Shown here piece by piece: positions 8,347 through 15,945 of a stretch of 33,843 nucleotides of DNA. A program made the position numbers and the translations under genes. Every line of letters begins with the position of its first letter. Within the stretch, counting starts at the first letter, position 1. A model generated the notes under the pieces. The model was given only the letters and a program-made list of their open reading frames with translations. It did no database searches and had not been told where the DNA came from. Source of the stretch: an uncultured Pirellulaceae bacterium (lineage in GTDB: Bacteria; Planctomycetota; Planctomycetia; Pirellulales; Pirellulaceae); NCBI GenBank assembly GCA_937967505.1, contig CALCJM010000121.1, positions 1-33,843 on the forward strand, given 5' to 3'.

Positions 8347-9684
8347 TTAGACTGATCCTTTATGCAGTACGGCAAGGTAAACCGTTTCCACAATCAGCCC
8401 CAGGTCATACATCAAGCTTCTCTTGCGAATGTATTCAAGGTCCATCCGCATCCATTCAGCGAATTTGATATCGCGGCCACCGCGCGCTTGCCAGATGCAC
8501 GTGCATCCCGGCAATACAGAGAGGCGTTGGCGCTGCCATGCTGAACACTGCTTGGATTCTCCGACTGGCAGCGGGCGAGGTCCGACCAGCGACATTTGTC
8601 CGACCAGCACGTTGAACAGCTGTGGCAGTTCATCGATGCAAGACTTACGGAGGTATTTACCAACTTTGGTAATGCGTGGGTCGTCCTTGAGTTTAAAGGC
8701 GGGGCCATCCTGTTCGCTTTGCTGGCGCAACGCTGCCTGTTTAGCCTCCGCGTCGATCACCATTGTACGAAATTTGAGAATACCAAACGGTTTGCCGTCC
8801 TTGCCTTCCCGCATTTGTCGGAAGAACACCGGGCCGGGGGCGCTCAGTTTGATTGCAATTGCGGCACCAATAAATACTGGTGAAAGCATCAGTATTCCCG
8901 TGCCCGCCCCGACGATATCAATGGCGCGTTTCCACACAGGGGTTCGGTCGCTGCGAAACCTGATGGAGTGCCCCGTGCCAAATTTTAGAGGCTTGGCTTT
9001 GATGACTGTTGGAGCGATTGCGGTCGCTGTGGCACCGCCCGAGATACCGGCACACGCCATCAGGGAATCGTCGACATCGTCATCGATGTGGTCAATCGTG
9101 GATTGCGGAGAGTGCGAATGGATGTGATGACCACCGGTCATGTGCCCTTGGTCGTGCCGTGGTTGACCGAAGTCGTTTCCACTACCGCCGGAAAAATCGT
9201 CGTCACTTCGGCGGCCAACGGAGAAACCGGCTGCATCGCGTAGTTCTTCTGCGATCCGGGTTAGTCGATCGTCCCACGGATAGATAGAAACCGAAGTATC
9301 CACTTTGACGGAATGATTGGAAGCGATTTTTGCCAAATCATTGGCAACCGCGACCGCACCTGAGTGGCCGGTTTCGGGCAGCAGCACTGCCAAACGCAAG
9401 TCGAACCAGCCGATCGTGTCTGAAATTCGGAGGCGTCGGACGAAGTCCTGGGCCAGGTGGCTGATCTTGCTGTCGGTTGCCTGACGGTCGGAGAAATCGA
9501 AGGAGATCAGTGCAAACTCCCGGGCTTCGGATCGCCGGTTGGAGCGTTCTGTCTCTCTGGCAATTTCGTTTTCAAATTCTTCCTGTGGTTGCACCAAGGG
9601 GTAACCGGCAACCGTCGCAGGGCGGAACGCTTGAACCAACCGCCCGATCAGCGATTCATTCTTTCGTCTTGTTCTGATGATCAT
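8347..9684 (-). CDS. Polyprenyl glycosylphosphotransferase with degenerate GGDEF-like N-terminal domain
   Basis: Priming enzyme: transfers a sugar-1-phosphate to undecaprenyl phosphate at the inner membrane. The C-terminal bacterial sugar transferase domain (about residues 258-445) has the membrane helix near AIDIVGAGTGILML, then PGPVFFRQMREGKDGKPF, KFRTM, CIDELPQLFNVL and MSLVGPRPLP, with DLEYIRKRSL near the end. Instead of the usual multi-helix N-terminus, residues 55-150 look like a GGDEF fold (FALISFDFSDR, then RRLRISDTIG, LAVLLPETGHSGAVAVANDLAKI), but the GGDEF signature is replaced by WFDLRL, so cyclase activity is unlikely. A His/Asp-rich linker (residues about 160-205, including HHIHSHS) joins the halves. 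The start ATG lies one base after aagga. The GGDEF assignment is by pattern only. Confidence 0.88.
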   Translation of the reverse strand: MIIRTRRKNESLIGRLVQAFRPATVAGYPLVQPQEEFENEIARETERSNRRSEAREFALISFDFSDRQATDSKISHLAQDFVRRLRISDTIGWFDLRLAVLLPETGHSGAVAVANDLAKIASNHSVKVDTSVSIYPWDDRLTRIAEELRDAAGFSVGRRSDDDFSGGSGNDFGQPRHDQGHMTGGHHIHSHSPQSTIDHIDDDVDDSLMACAGISGGATATAIAPTVIKAKPLKFGTGHSIRFRSDRTPVWKRAIDIVGAGTGILMLSPVFIGAAIAIKLSAPGPVFFRQMREGKDGKPFGILKFRTMVIDAEAKQAALRQQSEQDGPAFKLKDDPRITKVGKYLRKSCIDELPQLFNVLVGQMSLVGPRPLPVGESKQCSAWQRQRLSVLPGCTCIWQARGGRDIKFAEWMRMDLEYIRKRSLMYDLGLIVETVYLAVLHKGSV

Positions 9685-9788
9685 ATCCTTATCCGTTTAC
9701 TGCCGGGGAAAGCAGTGCAAGTTGTTATTCGGAGGTGTAAGTTCGGAGCAGTAAGGCTTTGTTGGTCTGGAAGGTCATTCCGTTTGGT

Positions 9789-10463
9789 TTAAGACTTGTT
9801 AATCACCATGCCAATAATTTCCACACCAAGGTTTGCCGCATTCTTCCGAAACCGGTTAATCAGACGGTGGTCAATTTGGTTGGCCTCGACGGTTAAAATA
9901 ATGCCGTCCAAGAATGGGGAAATTGCGTGGCAGGCTGTCAGATGATTGGAGACCGGAAGGTCAAAGACCGCATATCCGTACTCGTGCATCTTTTCAGCGA
10001 ACAGGTCGGGGAGAAAATCAAACGGAAGTTCAAGTGCTTCCTGGTCACTTTTGCGTCCACATCCCATCACCTGTAGGTCGGTGATGGGAGTTTCGTGGAC
10101 GACCTCGTCCATTCCGGCAACGCTAATTAACAGTTCGCTAAGTCCGGCAGAACGTGCCTGTCCCAGACGGCGAGTGATATAGTGTTGACCAAAATCGGAT
10201 TCCACCAGCAGCGTGCGAGTGCGTCCGATGGAACACATGGCGGCGCTGAGGTTGTAGCTGACGGTGCTTTTCCCGGCACCGGCGTTGAGTGATGTGACAC
10301 CGATGGCTAGGGGACGGCCCGCAGGTGCTTTTTCGGCACCCCAACGGCGAACTTGACGGGCCAGAGCAACGAAGTGGCGACGCAGGCTGGCACTGGGGGC
10401 AATACCCATACGCTTGGCGCGCTGACGATCTTGTTGGTCTCGATTCAATGTGTTTTCAATCAT
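9789..10463 (-). CDS. CpsD/CapB-like P-loop ATPase lacking a tyrosine cluster
   Basis: A 224-residue MinD/BY-kinase-type ATPase encoded right after the co-polymerase, as in split Wzc systems. Walker A is NAGAGKST (residues 60-67) and a Walker B-like strand is YAVFDLP. The Walker A' motif, usually DxDxR in BY-kinases, reads VESDFGQ, so the first Asp is Glu and the Arg is lost. The protein stops at MVINKS and has no C-terminal Tyr-rich tail. It is therefore unlikely to be a normal autophosphorylating tyrosine kinase and may act as an ATP-dependent regulator of the co-polymerase. Its ATG overlaps the TAA of the upstream gene (TAATG), so translation is coupled. Confidence 0.85.
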   Translation of the reverse strand: MIENTLNRDQQDRQRAKRMGIAPSASLRRHFVALARQVRRWGAEKAPAGRPLAIGVTSLNAGAGKSTVSYNLSAAMCSIGRTRTLLVESDFGQHYITRRLGQARSAGLSELLISVAGMDEVVHETPITDLQVMGCGRKSDQEALELPFDFLPDLFAEKMHEYGYAVFDLPVSNHLTACHAISPFLDGIILTVEANQIDHRLINRFRKNAANLGVEIIGMVINKS

Positions 10464-12019
10464 TAGTTCACCATGTTCCGGCTGGAGTAGACACGAGGGA
10501 GGGTAACAAGTACCGGCATTTCAAGGATTTGTTCGACTTCGCCTTCGTTCAGTGAAGCACTCAAGTGGTTGCGTTCAAAGAACAACGCAACGCCCAGACC
10601 GGCCATCACGCCCATCACCGCACCCAACGGCAGAAACATGCTGGCCTTGGGACTGACCGGTTTGACGACCCAGTTCGGAGCCTGGATCACGACAACCGAG
10701 GAAAGTTGGCTCTCATCCAGCTTTCCGGATGCCATGGCTTCGATGCCTTTGTTTTTAAACAGTTCCCATTCTTGGCGGGCGGTGTCAACTTTGTTGGAAA
10801 GATGTTGCGATTGAACTTCGAGAGCGTTCATCTCCTTTTTGCGTTTCCACTGGGTCGCAAATTTTTCGTTCAAGCTCTTCAGGCGCGCTTTGGCAGCCTC
10901 ATAGTTGGACTCGGCAGTTGCCAGTTCAAGCTTCATGCGATCGTAGGTCGGGTTGAGCTGAAGCTCTGATTCCACGCGACTCGATTGCTGTAGTTTGGCT
11001 GTTGAATTGCGCAGAACCCGCAAACGCTCTTCCTGCTGTTTGACGCGCGGATGGCTGGGCGACAGTTGTAACTTCAGTTCGGCCAGTTGATCTTCCGCAT
11101 TAAACAGTAGCTCCTGTGCCCGTTCGAACGATTCGTCTTCAACGCCCTCGGTAGGAACAGCGACGCTCTGCTTGATCGTCGAGAAGTCGCGTCGAAGAGT
11201 CTCCGCTTTCTTGCCAGTCGAATCGGCTTCTACTTCGGCATTGATGATCTGTTGTTCGAGATCCGATACAATCCGGTCGAGGGTTCCGCGAGCGGCGTAG
11301 ACCGACAGAATCCCCTGTTCATTGCGGAACTCTTTTTGTTCCTTGAGTGCGGTTGAGAATCGGCTTTCTGCCAGATCGACCTGTTCTTCAAAAAATTTCG
11401 TCGATCCCTTCACCGAATGCACGCTCAAGTAGATTCGGCGGGTCTCGTCAAACACGCTCTGCACCAAACGCTTGGCAAGTTCGGGTGAGTTTCCTTTGAT
11501 ATACACCGAAATCACAGATGTCTGTTTTTCAGTGTAGACGATAATGCTCTGTTGTAATTTTTCGACAGCCGCTTCGCGCCGTTTCAGGTTGGCATAGTCT
11601 TCCGCAGAAATCCCTTTCACCTTGCTGCCGGATGACTTGAGAAAGCTGGGCAGAGAAATTTCGGGAAGCAGATTGTCAAAAGGCGATTTGAGGATCTCGT
11701 CCATGCCGATCTCGTCGACAACGGTTTCGGCAACGGCACGACTTTTAATGATCTCCATCACCGACCGGATTTCAGTTTCGTGGGAATCTTGGACCATGAC
11801 GCCGCTGTTGGTGACGATAGGGGAGATTCCTTGGGAATTTCCACCGCGTTGAACGTACAGGCGGCCCTCGGAACCGTATTTGCGAGGCCAGATCACAAAC
11901 AAAGCGGTCACCATTACCATCACCAGCGTGAAGACAAGCAGCGACTTGAGTTTGTGGCGGAAGATCGCGCTAAGAATCTGGGACAGCGTAAGCTGCGCGG
12001 TTGCACTCATTGTGGCCAA
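10463..12019 (-). CDS. GumC/Wzz-type polysaccharide co-polymerase
   Basis: A 518-residue inner-membrane chain-length determinant. An N-terminal transmembrane helix at about residues 27-47 (SLLVFTLVMVMVTALFVIWP) is followed by a beta region with RLYVQRGG, a long periplasmic coiled coil (about residues 195-440, rich in Glu, Lys, Gln and Leu), and a second helix near the C-terminus (PLGAVMGVMAGLGVALFFERN). A 'P.SPKAS' segment precedes the last helix, as in the Wzz family. No kinase domain is attached; the ATPase is a separate gene downstream. ATG at 12019 has an aggag site nine bases upstream. It is the first gene of the exopolysaccharide operon. Such proteins set polymer length and contact the polymerase and export channel. 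Confidence 0.92.
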   Translation of the reverse strand: MATMSATAQLTLSQILSAIFRHKLKSLLVFTLVMVMVTALFVIWPRKYGSEGRLYVQRGGNSQGISPIVTNSGVMVQDSHETEIRSVMEIIKSRAVAETVVDEIGMDEILKSPFDNLLPEISLPSFLKSSGSKVKGISAEDYANLKRREAAVEKLQQSIIVYTEKQTSVISVYIKGNSPELAKRLVQSVFDETRRIYLSVHSVKGSTKFFEEQVDLAESRFSTALKEQKEFRNEQGILSVYAARGTLDRIVSDLEQQIINAEVEADSTGKKAETLRRDFSTIKQSVAVPTEGVEDESFERAQELLFNAEDQLAELKLQLSPSHPRVKQQEERLRVLRNSTAKLQQSSRVESELQLNPTYDRMKLELATAESNYEAAKARLKSLNEKFATQWKRKKEMNALEVQSQHLSNKVDTARQEWELFKNKGIEAMASGKLDESQLSSVVVIQAPNWVVKPVSPKASMFLPLGAVMGVMAGLGVALFFERNHLSASLNEGEVEQILEMPVLVTLPRVYSSRNMVN

Positions 12020-12625
12020 CTCCTGTTGTGCACGGTTAGGTCATAAACAGGTCCGACCGGGCGGCGTTTCCTGTTTGATTGAATAAGTTTGCTTGTTAAC
12101 GTTTTGAGAGGAGAAGCTTTGGGGGGATCTCTGGGAGTCAAACGCCAACCACTGGCTCTAGAGAAATCGAAAGAAAGAATTTGTCAAACTTCGGGCACAG
12201 TCTATTCACAAGAAAATTGGTTTTCAAGACTCTCATGTCAGTTTTGCCGACTTTAACGGCATGCAAGAGGGGGTTTAAGGAGCGCATCCCCCCGGACACA
12301 TAGTGTGAGTTAAAACAGCTGTTTGTGTTTGGCCGACTTTGTGACCACGTTGGAGAAGATGAATCGTTGACGTTGTCAGCTGTTAATGGTGCCGACCGGT
12401 CCTTAAAGTTGAAAAAAAATGGTTTTCTCCCGATACTGAGGGTCGCACGGGTGAACTGCCCCCAAAATAACCAAGCGATTCTTGACCGTTAATATGAGGG
12501 GAGGTAGGGCCAGTCAGGTGGATGAGATAGAGCCAGATTTTTTTCTCTACGGAGGTGTTGGAGCGGGTTTGATCTGGTTGCCGGGCAGCCATGTAAGCCA
12601 TTTTCAACGGCTCAATCCCGGTCGT
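12020..12625. other. 600-base intergenic region upstream of the exopolysaccharide operon
   Basis: No credible gene. It holds the candidate promoter at 12199-12227 and a perfect 12-bp palindrome aaacagctgttt at 12313-12324, a possible dimeric regulator site about 85 bases upstream of the -35 box. A 74-codon minus frame (12383-12607) has no recognisable features. No clear hairpin-plus-T terminator is seen for the phosphatase gene that ends at 12626 on the same strand. Confidence 0.5.
12199..12227 (-). promoter_or_regulatory. Candidate sigma-70-like promoter of the exopolysaccharide operon
   Basis: On the minus strand, a -35 box TTGAAA (12222-12227) and a -10 box TAGACT (12199-12204) are separated by 17 bases. 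It would give a leader of roughly 170 bases before the co-polymerase start at 12019. Match to consensus is moderate and planctomycete promoters are poorly characterised, so this is a candidate only. Confidence 0.4.
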
Positions 12626-13309
12626 TTAAAGCGGGGGCGTCAGCGATTGGCACCAGTCATCGGCCCGGGTCAGATCGCTGATTTGGAGGTCGGGCGTTGC
12701 TGCGGCCAGTAATTCGGTGGAACCGCCGCCGGTTTCCACAGCCAAAACTTTTGCACTAATGTGACGTGCGCAACGAATATCGTTGGGCGTGTCGCCAATG
12801 ACCCAAACATGTTCCGCACTAAAGCGATCGCCGATGGCCTCGCGCGCTTCTTTGATCGCCGTGCTGGCCACGTCATTTCGATCGGCGTGATGGTCGCCGT
12901 ATCCGCCAAACGAAAAGTAATGGTCGATGCCAACGTGTTGCAGTTTGATTTCGGCAGCACGTTGAAGGTTGCCGGTCAGTAGTCCAAGTGCGACATGTTT
13001 TAAATCAGCCAGTTGGTCCAGCACCTGCCGCACGCCTGGCAGTAGCCGCCCATTGCGTTCCCGAAGTGCATCCGGAAGGTTGGAGCAATACTGTTGGTTG
13101 AATTGCTCGAAGCTGCCGTCGTGTTTCACTTCGATCGCCCCGAACAATTCCTGAAGAATGCTCTGGTCTGTGCGACCGTGGACGGGAACGTCGGGCACGT
13201 TTTCAATGCCGTACAGTTGGTGAACTGTTTTTTCCATGGCACCCATGCCGGCTCCTGCGGAAGTCGTCAGTGTGCCGTCGATGTCAAATAAGATGGTCCA
13301 AGTCTTCAT
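12626..13309 (-). CDS. HAD-superfamily phosphatase (phosphoglycolate phosphatase-like)
   Basis: A 227-residue haloacid dehalogenase-type hydrolase. Motif I is LFDIDGTLT (nucleophile Asp9, general acid Asp11), motif II LLTGN, and motif IV GDTPNDIRCA, with a conserved Lys before it in the helix region. The helical cap between residues 15 and 90 places it in the Gph/beta-phosphoglucomutase-like subfamily, so phosphoglycolate or a small sugar phosphate is a likely substrate. The frame opens with TTG at 13321, but ATG at 13309 gives the usual short lead to motif I and is preferred. It is transcribed divergently from the gene at 13470. Confidence 0.88.
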   Translation of the reverse strand: MKTWTILFDIDGTLTTSAGAGMGAMEKTVHQLYGIENVPDVPVHGRTDQSILQELFGAIEVKHDGSFEQFNQQYCSNLPDALRERNGRLLPGVRQVLDQLADLKHVALGLLTGNLQRAAEIKLQHVGIDHYFSFGGYGDHHADRNDVASTAIKEAREAIGDRFSAEHVWVIGDTPNDIRCARHISAKVLAVETGGGSTELLAAATPDLQISDLTRADDWCQSLTPPL

Positions 13310-13346
13310 GGGGGTATGCAAGGGAATGGGGAATTTATAAATCTGC

Positions 13347-13378
13347 TATGATAATAACCGGATATGATGATAACCAGT
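13347..13378. repeat. Two tandem 16-bp repeats in a divergent intergenic region
   Basis: tatgataataaccgga (13347-13362) is directly followed by tatgatgataaccagt (13363-13378), three differences in 16. They lie between divergently transcribed genes, about 40 bases upstream of the HAD start and 92 bases upstream of the plus-strand gene. AT-rich direct repeats in such a place may be a regulator site or include -10 elements. Confidence 0.5.
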
Positions 13379-13381
13379 TAG

Positions 13382-13401
13382 TCGGGTAGTTGGATACCCG
13401 A
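13382..13401. promoter_or_regulatory. Short hairpin next to the tandem repeats
   Basis: Arms tcgggta (13382-13388) and tacccga (13395-13401) are perfect complements around a six-base loop. There is no T-run after it on either strand, so it is not an obvious terminator. In the same gap, ggggtatgc at 13311-13319 is the complement of gcatacccc at 13411-13419. These may be operator halves or mRNA leader structure. Confidence 0.35.
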
Positions 13402-13469
13402 TAGTCCCCCGCATACCCCTGCGGCACGTTTTGGCAGCAACGCATTTTTTTTAGCCGAATCATTGACCT

Positions 13470-14729
13470 GTGTACGTTCAACCTAAATTTCCAAGCTATC
13501 GTTCACCGGCAACACCGGTGCTGTTGTTGATCTCCATTTGCCCTTGGCTGTTGGCCGGGCCTTTGTCGACAGGATTGGCGCAGGCACGCATGGCTGCGTC
13601 CGGAGCTGATGTGGAACGCTGGATTGAGGGATTGGGCAGCGATGATTTTTTGGTGCGGCAGCAGGCCAGCGAACGACTGCTACAGTCCGGTGCAGACGCG
13701 GTTGAAAAATTACGCGCGGCAAAAGACACGCCGGACGAAGAGGTCCGTTATCGCATTGGTGAACTGCTGAAGGAAATTCATCAGCGCGATTTGAAGCAAC
13801 GCATTGATCGCTTTTTGGATCTTCCACCGGATTCCCGCGATGACTGCGGGTTTAAAAACTGGCCGACTTTCGCGCGATTTACCGGAACGACACGTGAAGC
13901 GCGATCGTTGTTGGTCGCCATAAACGGCCATTTGTCTGCGGCTGGAGAACTGACATCAGCCTCCGATCGACCGCTGCCGATGGGCACACGGTTCAGTCAC
14001 CGGTCAGCCAGAGCCTCGGTCAATACTTACGCCGCAGAAATGTTTCGTCGGCTGACATTGCCGGCCGCCATGCGCGCTGCCGGGGCTGTCAGTCCTCAGC
14101 TGGTGGGCGATGGCGTGGTGGAGGAACTGTCAGCGAGTGCTTTTGAGGCGAACTTTCTTTCCTTGCCGCGCCGCAAGGTGTGGCAAAATGAGCATCGGGA
14201 GCCGTTCATTGCGTTGCTGACAGCGTGGTTAAAACAGCAGCTACAGACCGGCCCATTGACCTTGGGCAGAATTAAAATCATTTACGAGTACCGGTTGTCT
14301 GCGTTTTCGGATCGACTGATCAGCGCTCTTGGTCGCCCTCAGTACCCTCATAAATCTGCGGTGTTGGAGGCGCTGTCGAAAATTAGTTTACCACTGGTTA
14401 AGGATGATCCTGTCGAACCGGACGATCGTGTTGGCGTTGATGATGCCATTAATCAACTTTTACCTTACGTTTTCTCGCAAGAAGTGCTGATCCGTTTGCC
14501 ACAAGCAGAAGTGAATGGCCCGGCTGACATCACATTGGGAGATGTTGCGTTCCAGATTATTTTACAGCTGGAAGAAAAACAGCCAAAAGATTTTGGAATG
14601 CTGGAAGCTGGTGGTAAGATGACATTGAGTAACAGCCCTGTGTTTTGCTACAAAAGCCGTGCAGCTGCAGATCGGTCGATCAACGTCTGGCTGGCTGAAT
14701 TCAGATCTGCTTCATCGGGGAAGGATTAA
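13470..14729 (+). CDS. Secreted hypothetical protein with HEAT-like N-terminal segment
   Basis: A 419-residue protein I cannot assign to a named family. Residues 15-38 (hydrophobic, ending LSTGLAQA) look like a signal peptide. Residues 48-105 (VERWIEGLGSDDFLVRQQAS and the two helices after it) have the helical repeat pattern of HEAT or related scaffolds, common at the start of planctomycete secreted proteins. The rest is predicted mostly helical with no clear motif. The start is GTG at 13470. The gene is divergent from the HAD phosphatase and followed by a 187-base gap. A role in protein-protein contact outside the cytoplasm is inference. Confidence 0.75.
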   Translation: MYVQPKFPSYRSPATPVLLLISICPWLLAGPLSTGLAQARMAASGADVERWIEGLGSDDFLVRQQASERLLQSGADAVEKLRAAKDTPDEEVRYRIGELLKEIHQRDLKQRIDRFLDLPPDSRDDCGFKNWPTFARFTGTTREARSLLVAINGHLSAAGELTSASDRPLPMGTRFSHRSARASVNTYAAEMFRRLTLPAAMRAAGAVSPQLVGDGVVEELSASAFEANFLSLPRRKVWQNEHREPFIALLTAWLKQQLQTGPLTLGRIKIIYEYRLSAFSDRLISALGRPQYPHKSAVLEALSKISLPLVKDDPVEPDDRVGVDDAINQLLPYVFSQEVLIRLPQAEVNGPADITLGDVAFQIILQLEEKQPKDFGMLEAGGKMTLSNSPVFCYKSRAAADRSINVWLAEFRSASSGKD

Positions 14730-14916
14730 ACACAGGAACACTTTATCCAGACGGATACTGAAACAAGCACGACCCCCAAACAATAGTATTGTATTCGTTT
14801 TTTTCACTCCCCATTTTTATTCTAATTGGCCCGCCTAATTATTTTCCTTCCAGAACAATCCTCCAATAAAGATCGTCAGGTATCGAGCATCAATAAAATT
14901 TAACTGAGGTTTCAAT

Positions 14917-15756
14917 ATGGCCACCGTCACCACTTCCACTGGTTCGAGGGCGCGTTTAAGTCAGAATCGCCCGGTTCATCAGCAATCCGGCGAGTCCGTC
15001 GTTTCAGCTTCATTACCTCCGGCGTTGTCGCTGAAATACAGTCACAGCGTTTCGGTCTGTTTCCAGATTGACCCGCGGATATTGCTACCGTTGTTGCCCA
15101 AGGGGCTTGAGCCCGAATTGGTTCGGTCCAGCTACTACGTGAATCTCACCGCGACGCATTATCGGCGTTCCTCATTTTTGGGGTTGCCCGTTGTTCCTCC
15201 TTTCAACTCATTGGTCTTGTCAACCCACGTCCGGGCCAGCACCGATGCATCTCTTAAAGGCAAGTTTGTCTTTCGCCGACGCATCTCAAGAAACCTTGCT
15301 GCTTGGCAGCTGCAGCGCAAGCTTGATCTCGAACCGACGGTGGGTGACATTAAATGGAAGGTGGCTTCCGATGATTCCGCATCGCTTCCGGCGGTCAATT
15401 TTCACTGGAAGGCAGGCGAAGAGCTCAACTACCTGAAGGTCCGGGCCCGAACGCGTCTTCGCGATGTTCTCGGGCATCCCAAAGCGCGCTGGATTCTGGA
15501 CCATCGCAGCGAATTTGCAGTTACAGCTGGCCGAAATAATAAAAGCAGCCAACGCACGTTGCAGGTTCATCATGCCCTGCCTGATGCCGGCTGCCGCGTC
15601 TACGATGTGGCGCAGGCAGGTTTTAAATGTGGAACACGGAAGCTGTTTGGTGTTGAGTTTTCCAAAGCGCTGGCACGTCGTCCGGCTGCGGTGTTTCTGA
15701 TGTGCGATGGAACGAAGGCGTTTACCGATAGTGTGCAGGTGGAGCGGAAGGGGTGA
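14917..15756 (+). CDS. DUF2071-like protein (acetoacetate decarboxylase-like fold)
   Basis: A 279-residue protein with the look of the DUF2071/YqjF family: an early 'SVCFQIDPRILLPLLPKGLE' segment, then SSYYVNLTATHYRR and a later REL-like beta-rich body with KGKFVFRRRIS and WILDHRSEF. Family members share a fold with acetoacetate decarboxylase but mostly lack proven activity. ATG at 14917 is well supported by tgagg seven bases upstream. There is no signal peptide, so it is probably cytoplasmic. The assignment rests on general sequence pattern and is moderate; the substrate is unknown. Confidence 0.7.
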   Translation: MATVTTSTGSRARLSQNRPVHQQSGESVVSASLPPALSLKYSHSVSVCFQIDPRILLPLLPKGLEPELVRSSYYVNLTATHYRRSSFLGLPVVPPFNSLVLSTHVRASTDASLKGKFVFRRRISRNLAAWQLQRKLDLEPTVGDIKWKVASDDSASLPAVNFHWKAGEELNYLKVRARTRLRDVLGHPKARWILDHRSEFAVTAGRNNKSSQRTLQVHHALPDAGCRVYDVAQAGFKCGTRKLFGVEFSKALARRPAAVFLMCDGTKAFTDSVQVERKG

Positions 15757-15945
15757 ACGAACGGAAGGGGGAGCTCAAACGCGGAATTTTCGGCTTTCTG
15801 ATCAGGAAAAAGGTATACTGAAACTTCAACGCGGCGATCGAGGTAAATTCAGTCCACGCTGGTCGCGTCACCTCGGGCTTAATCATACAATCGGCATATA
15901 TGGCCCGCGCAATCAAGTTTCCACACTACATCTCAACCTGATCCC

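Noticed and set aside
8423..9127. 234-codon plus-strand frame opposite the sugar transferase gene
   Set aside because: Antisense shadow of a well-supported gene; composition is Pro/Ser/Arg-rich with no domain.
12383..12607. 74-codon minus-strand frame between the phosphatase and the exopolysaccharide operon
   Set aside because: No ribosome-binding site, no hydrophobic or domain pattern; treated as intergenic.
14770..14812. caatagtattg followed by a T-run as a terminator
   Set aside because: The palindrome leaves no room for a loop and is separated from the T-run by several bases; not a credible stem-loop.
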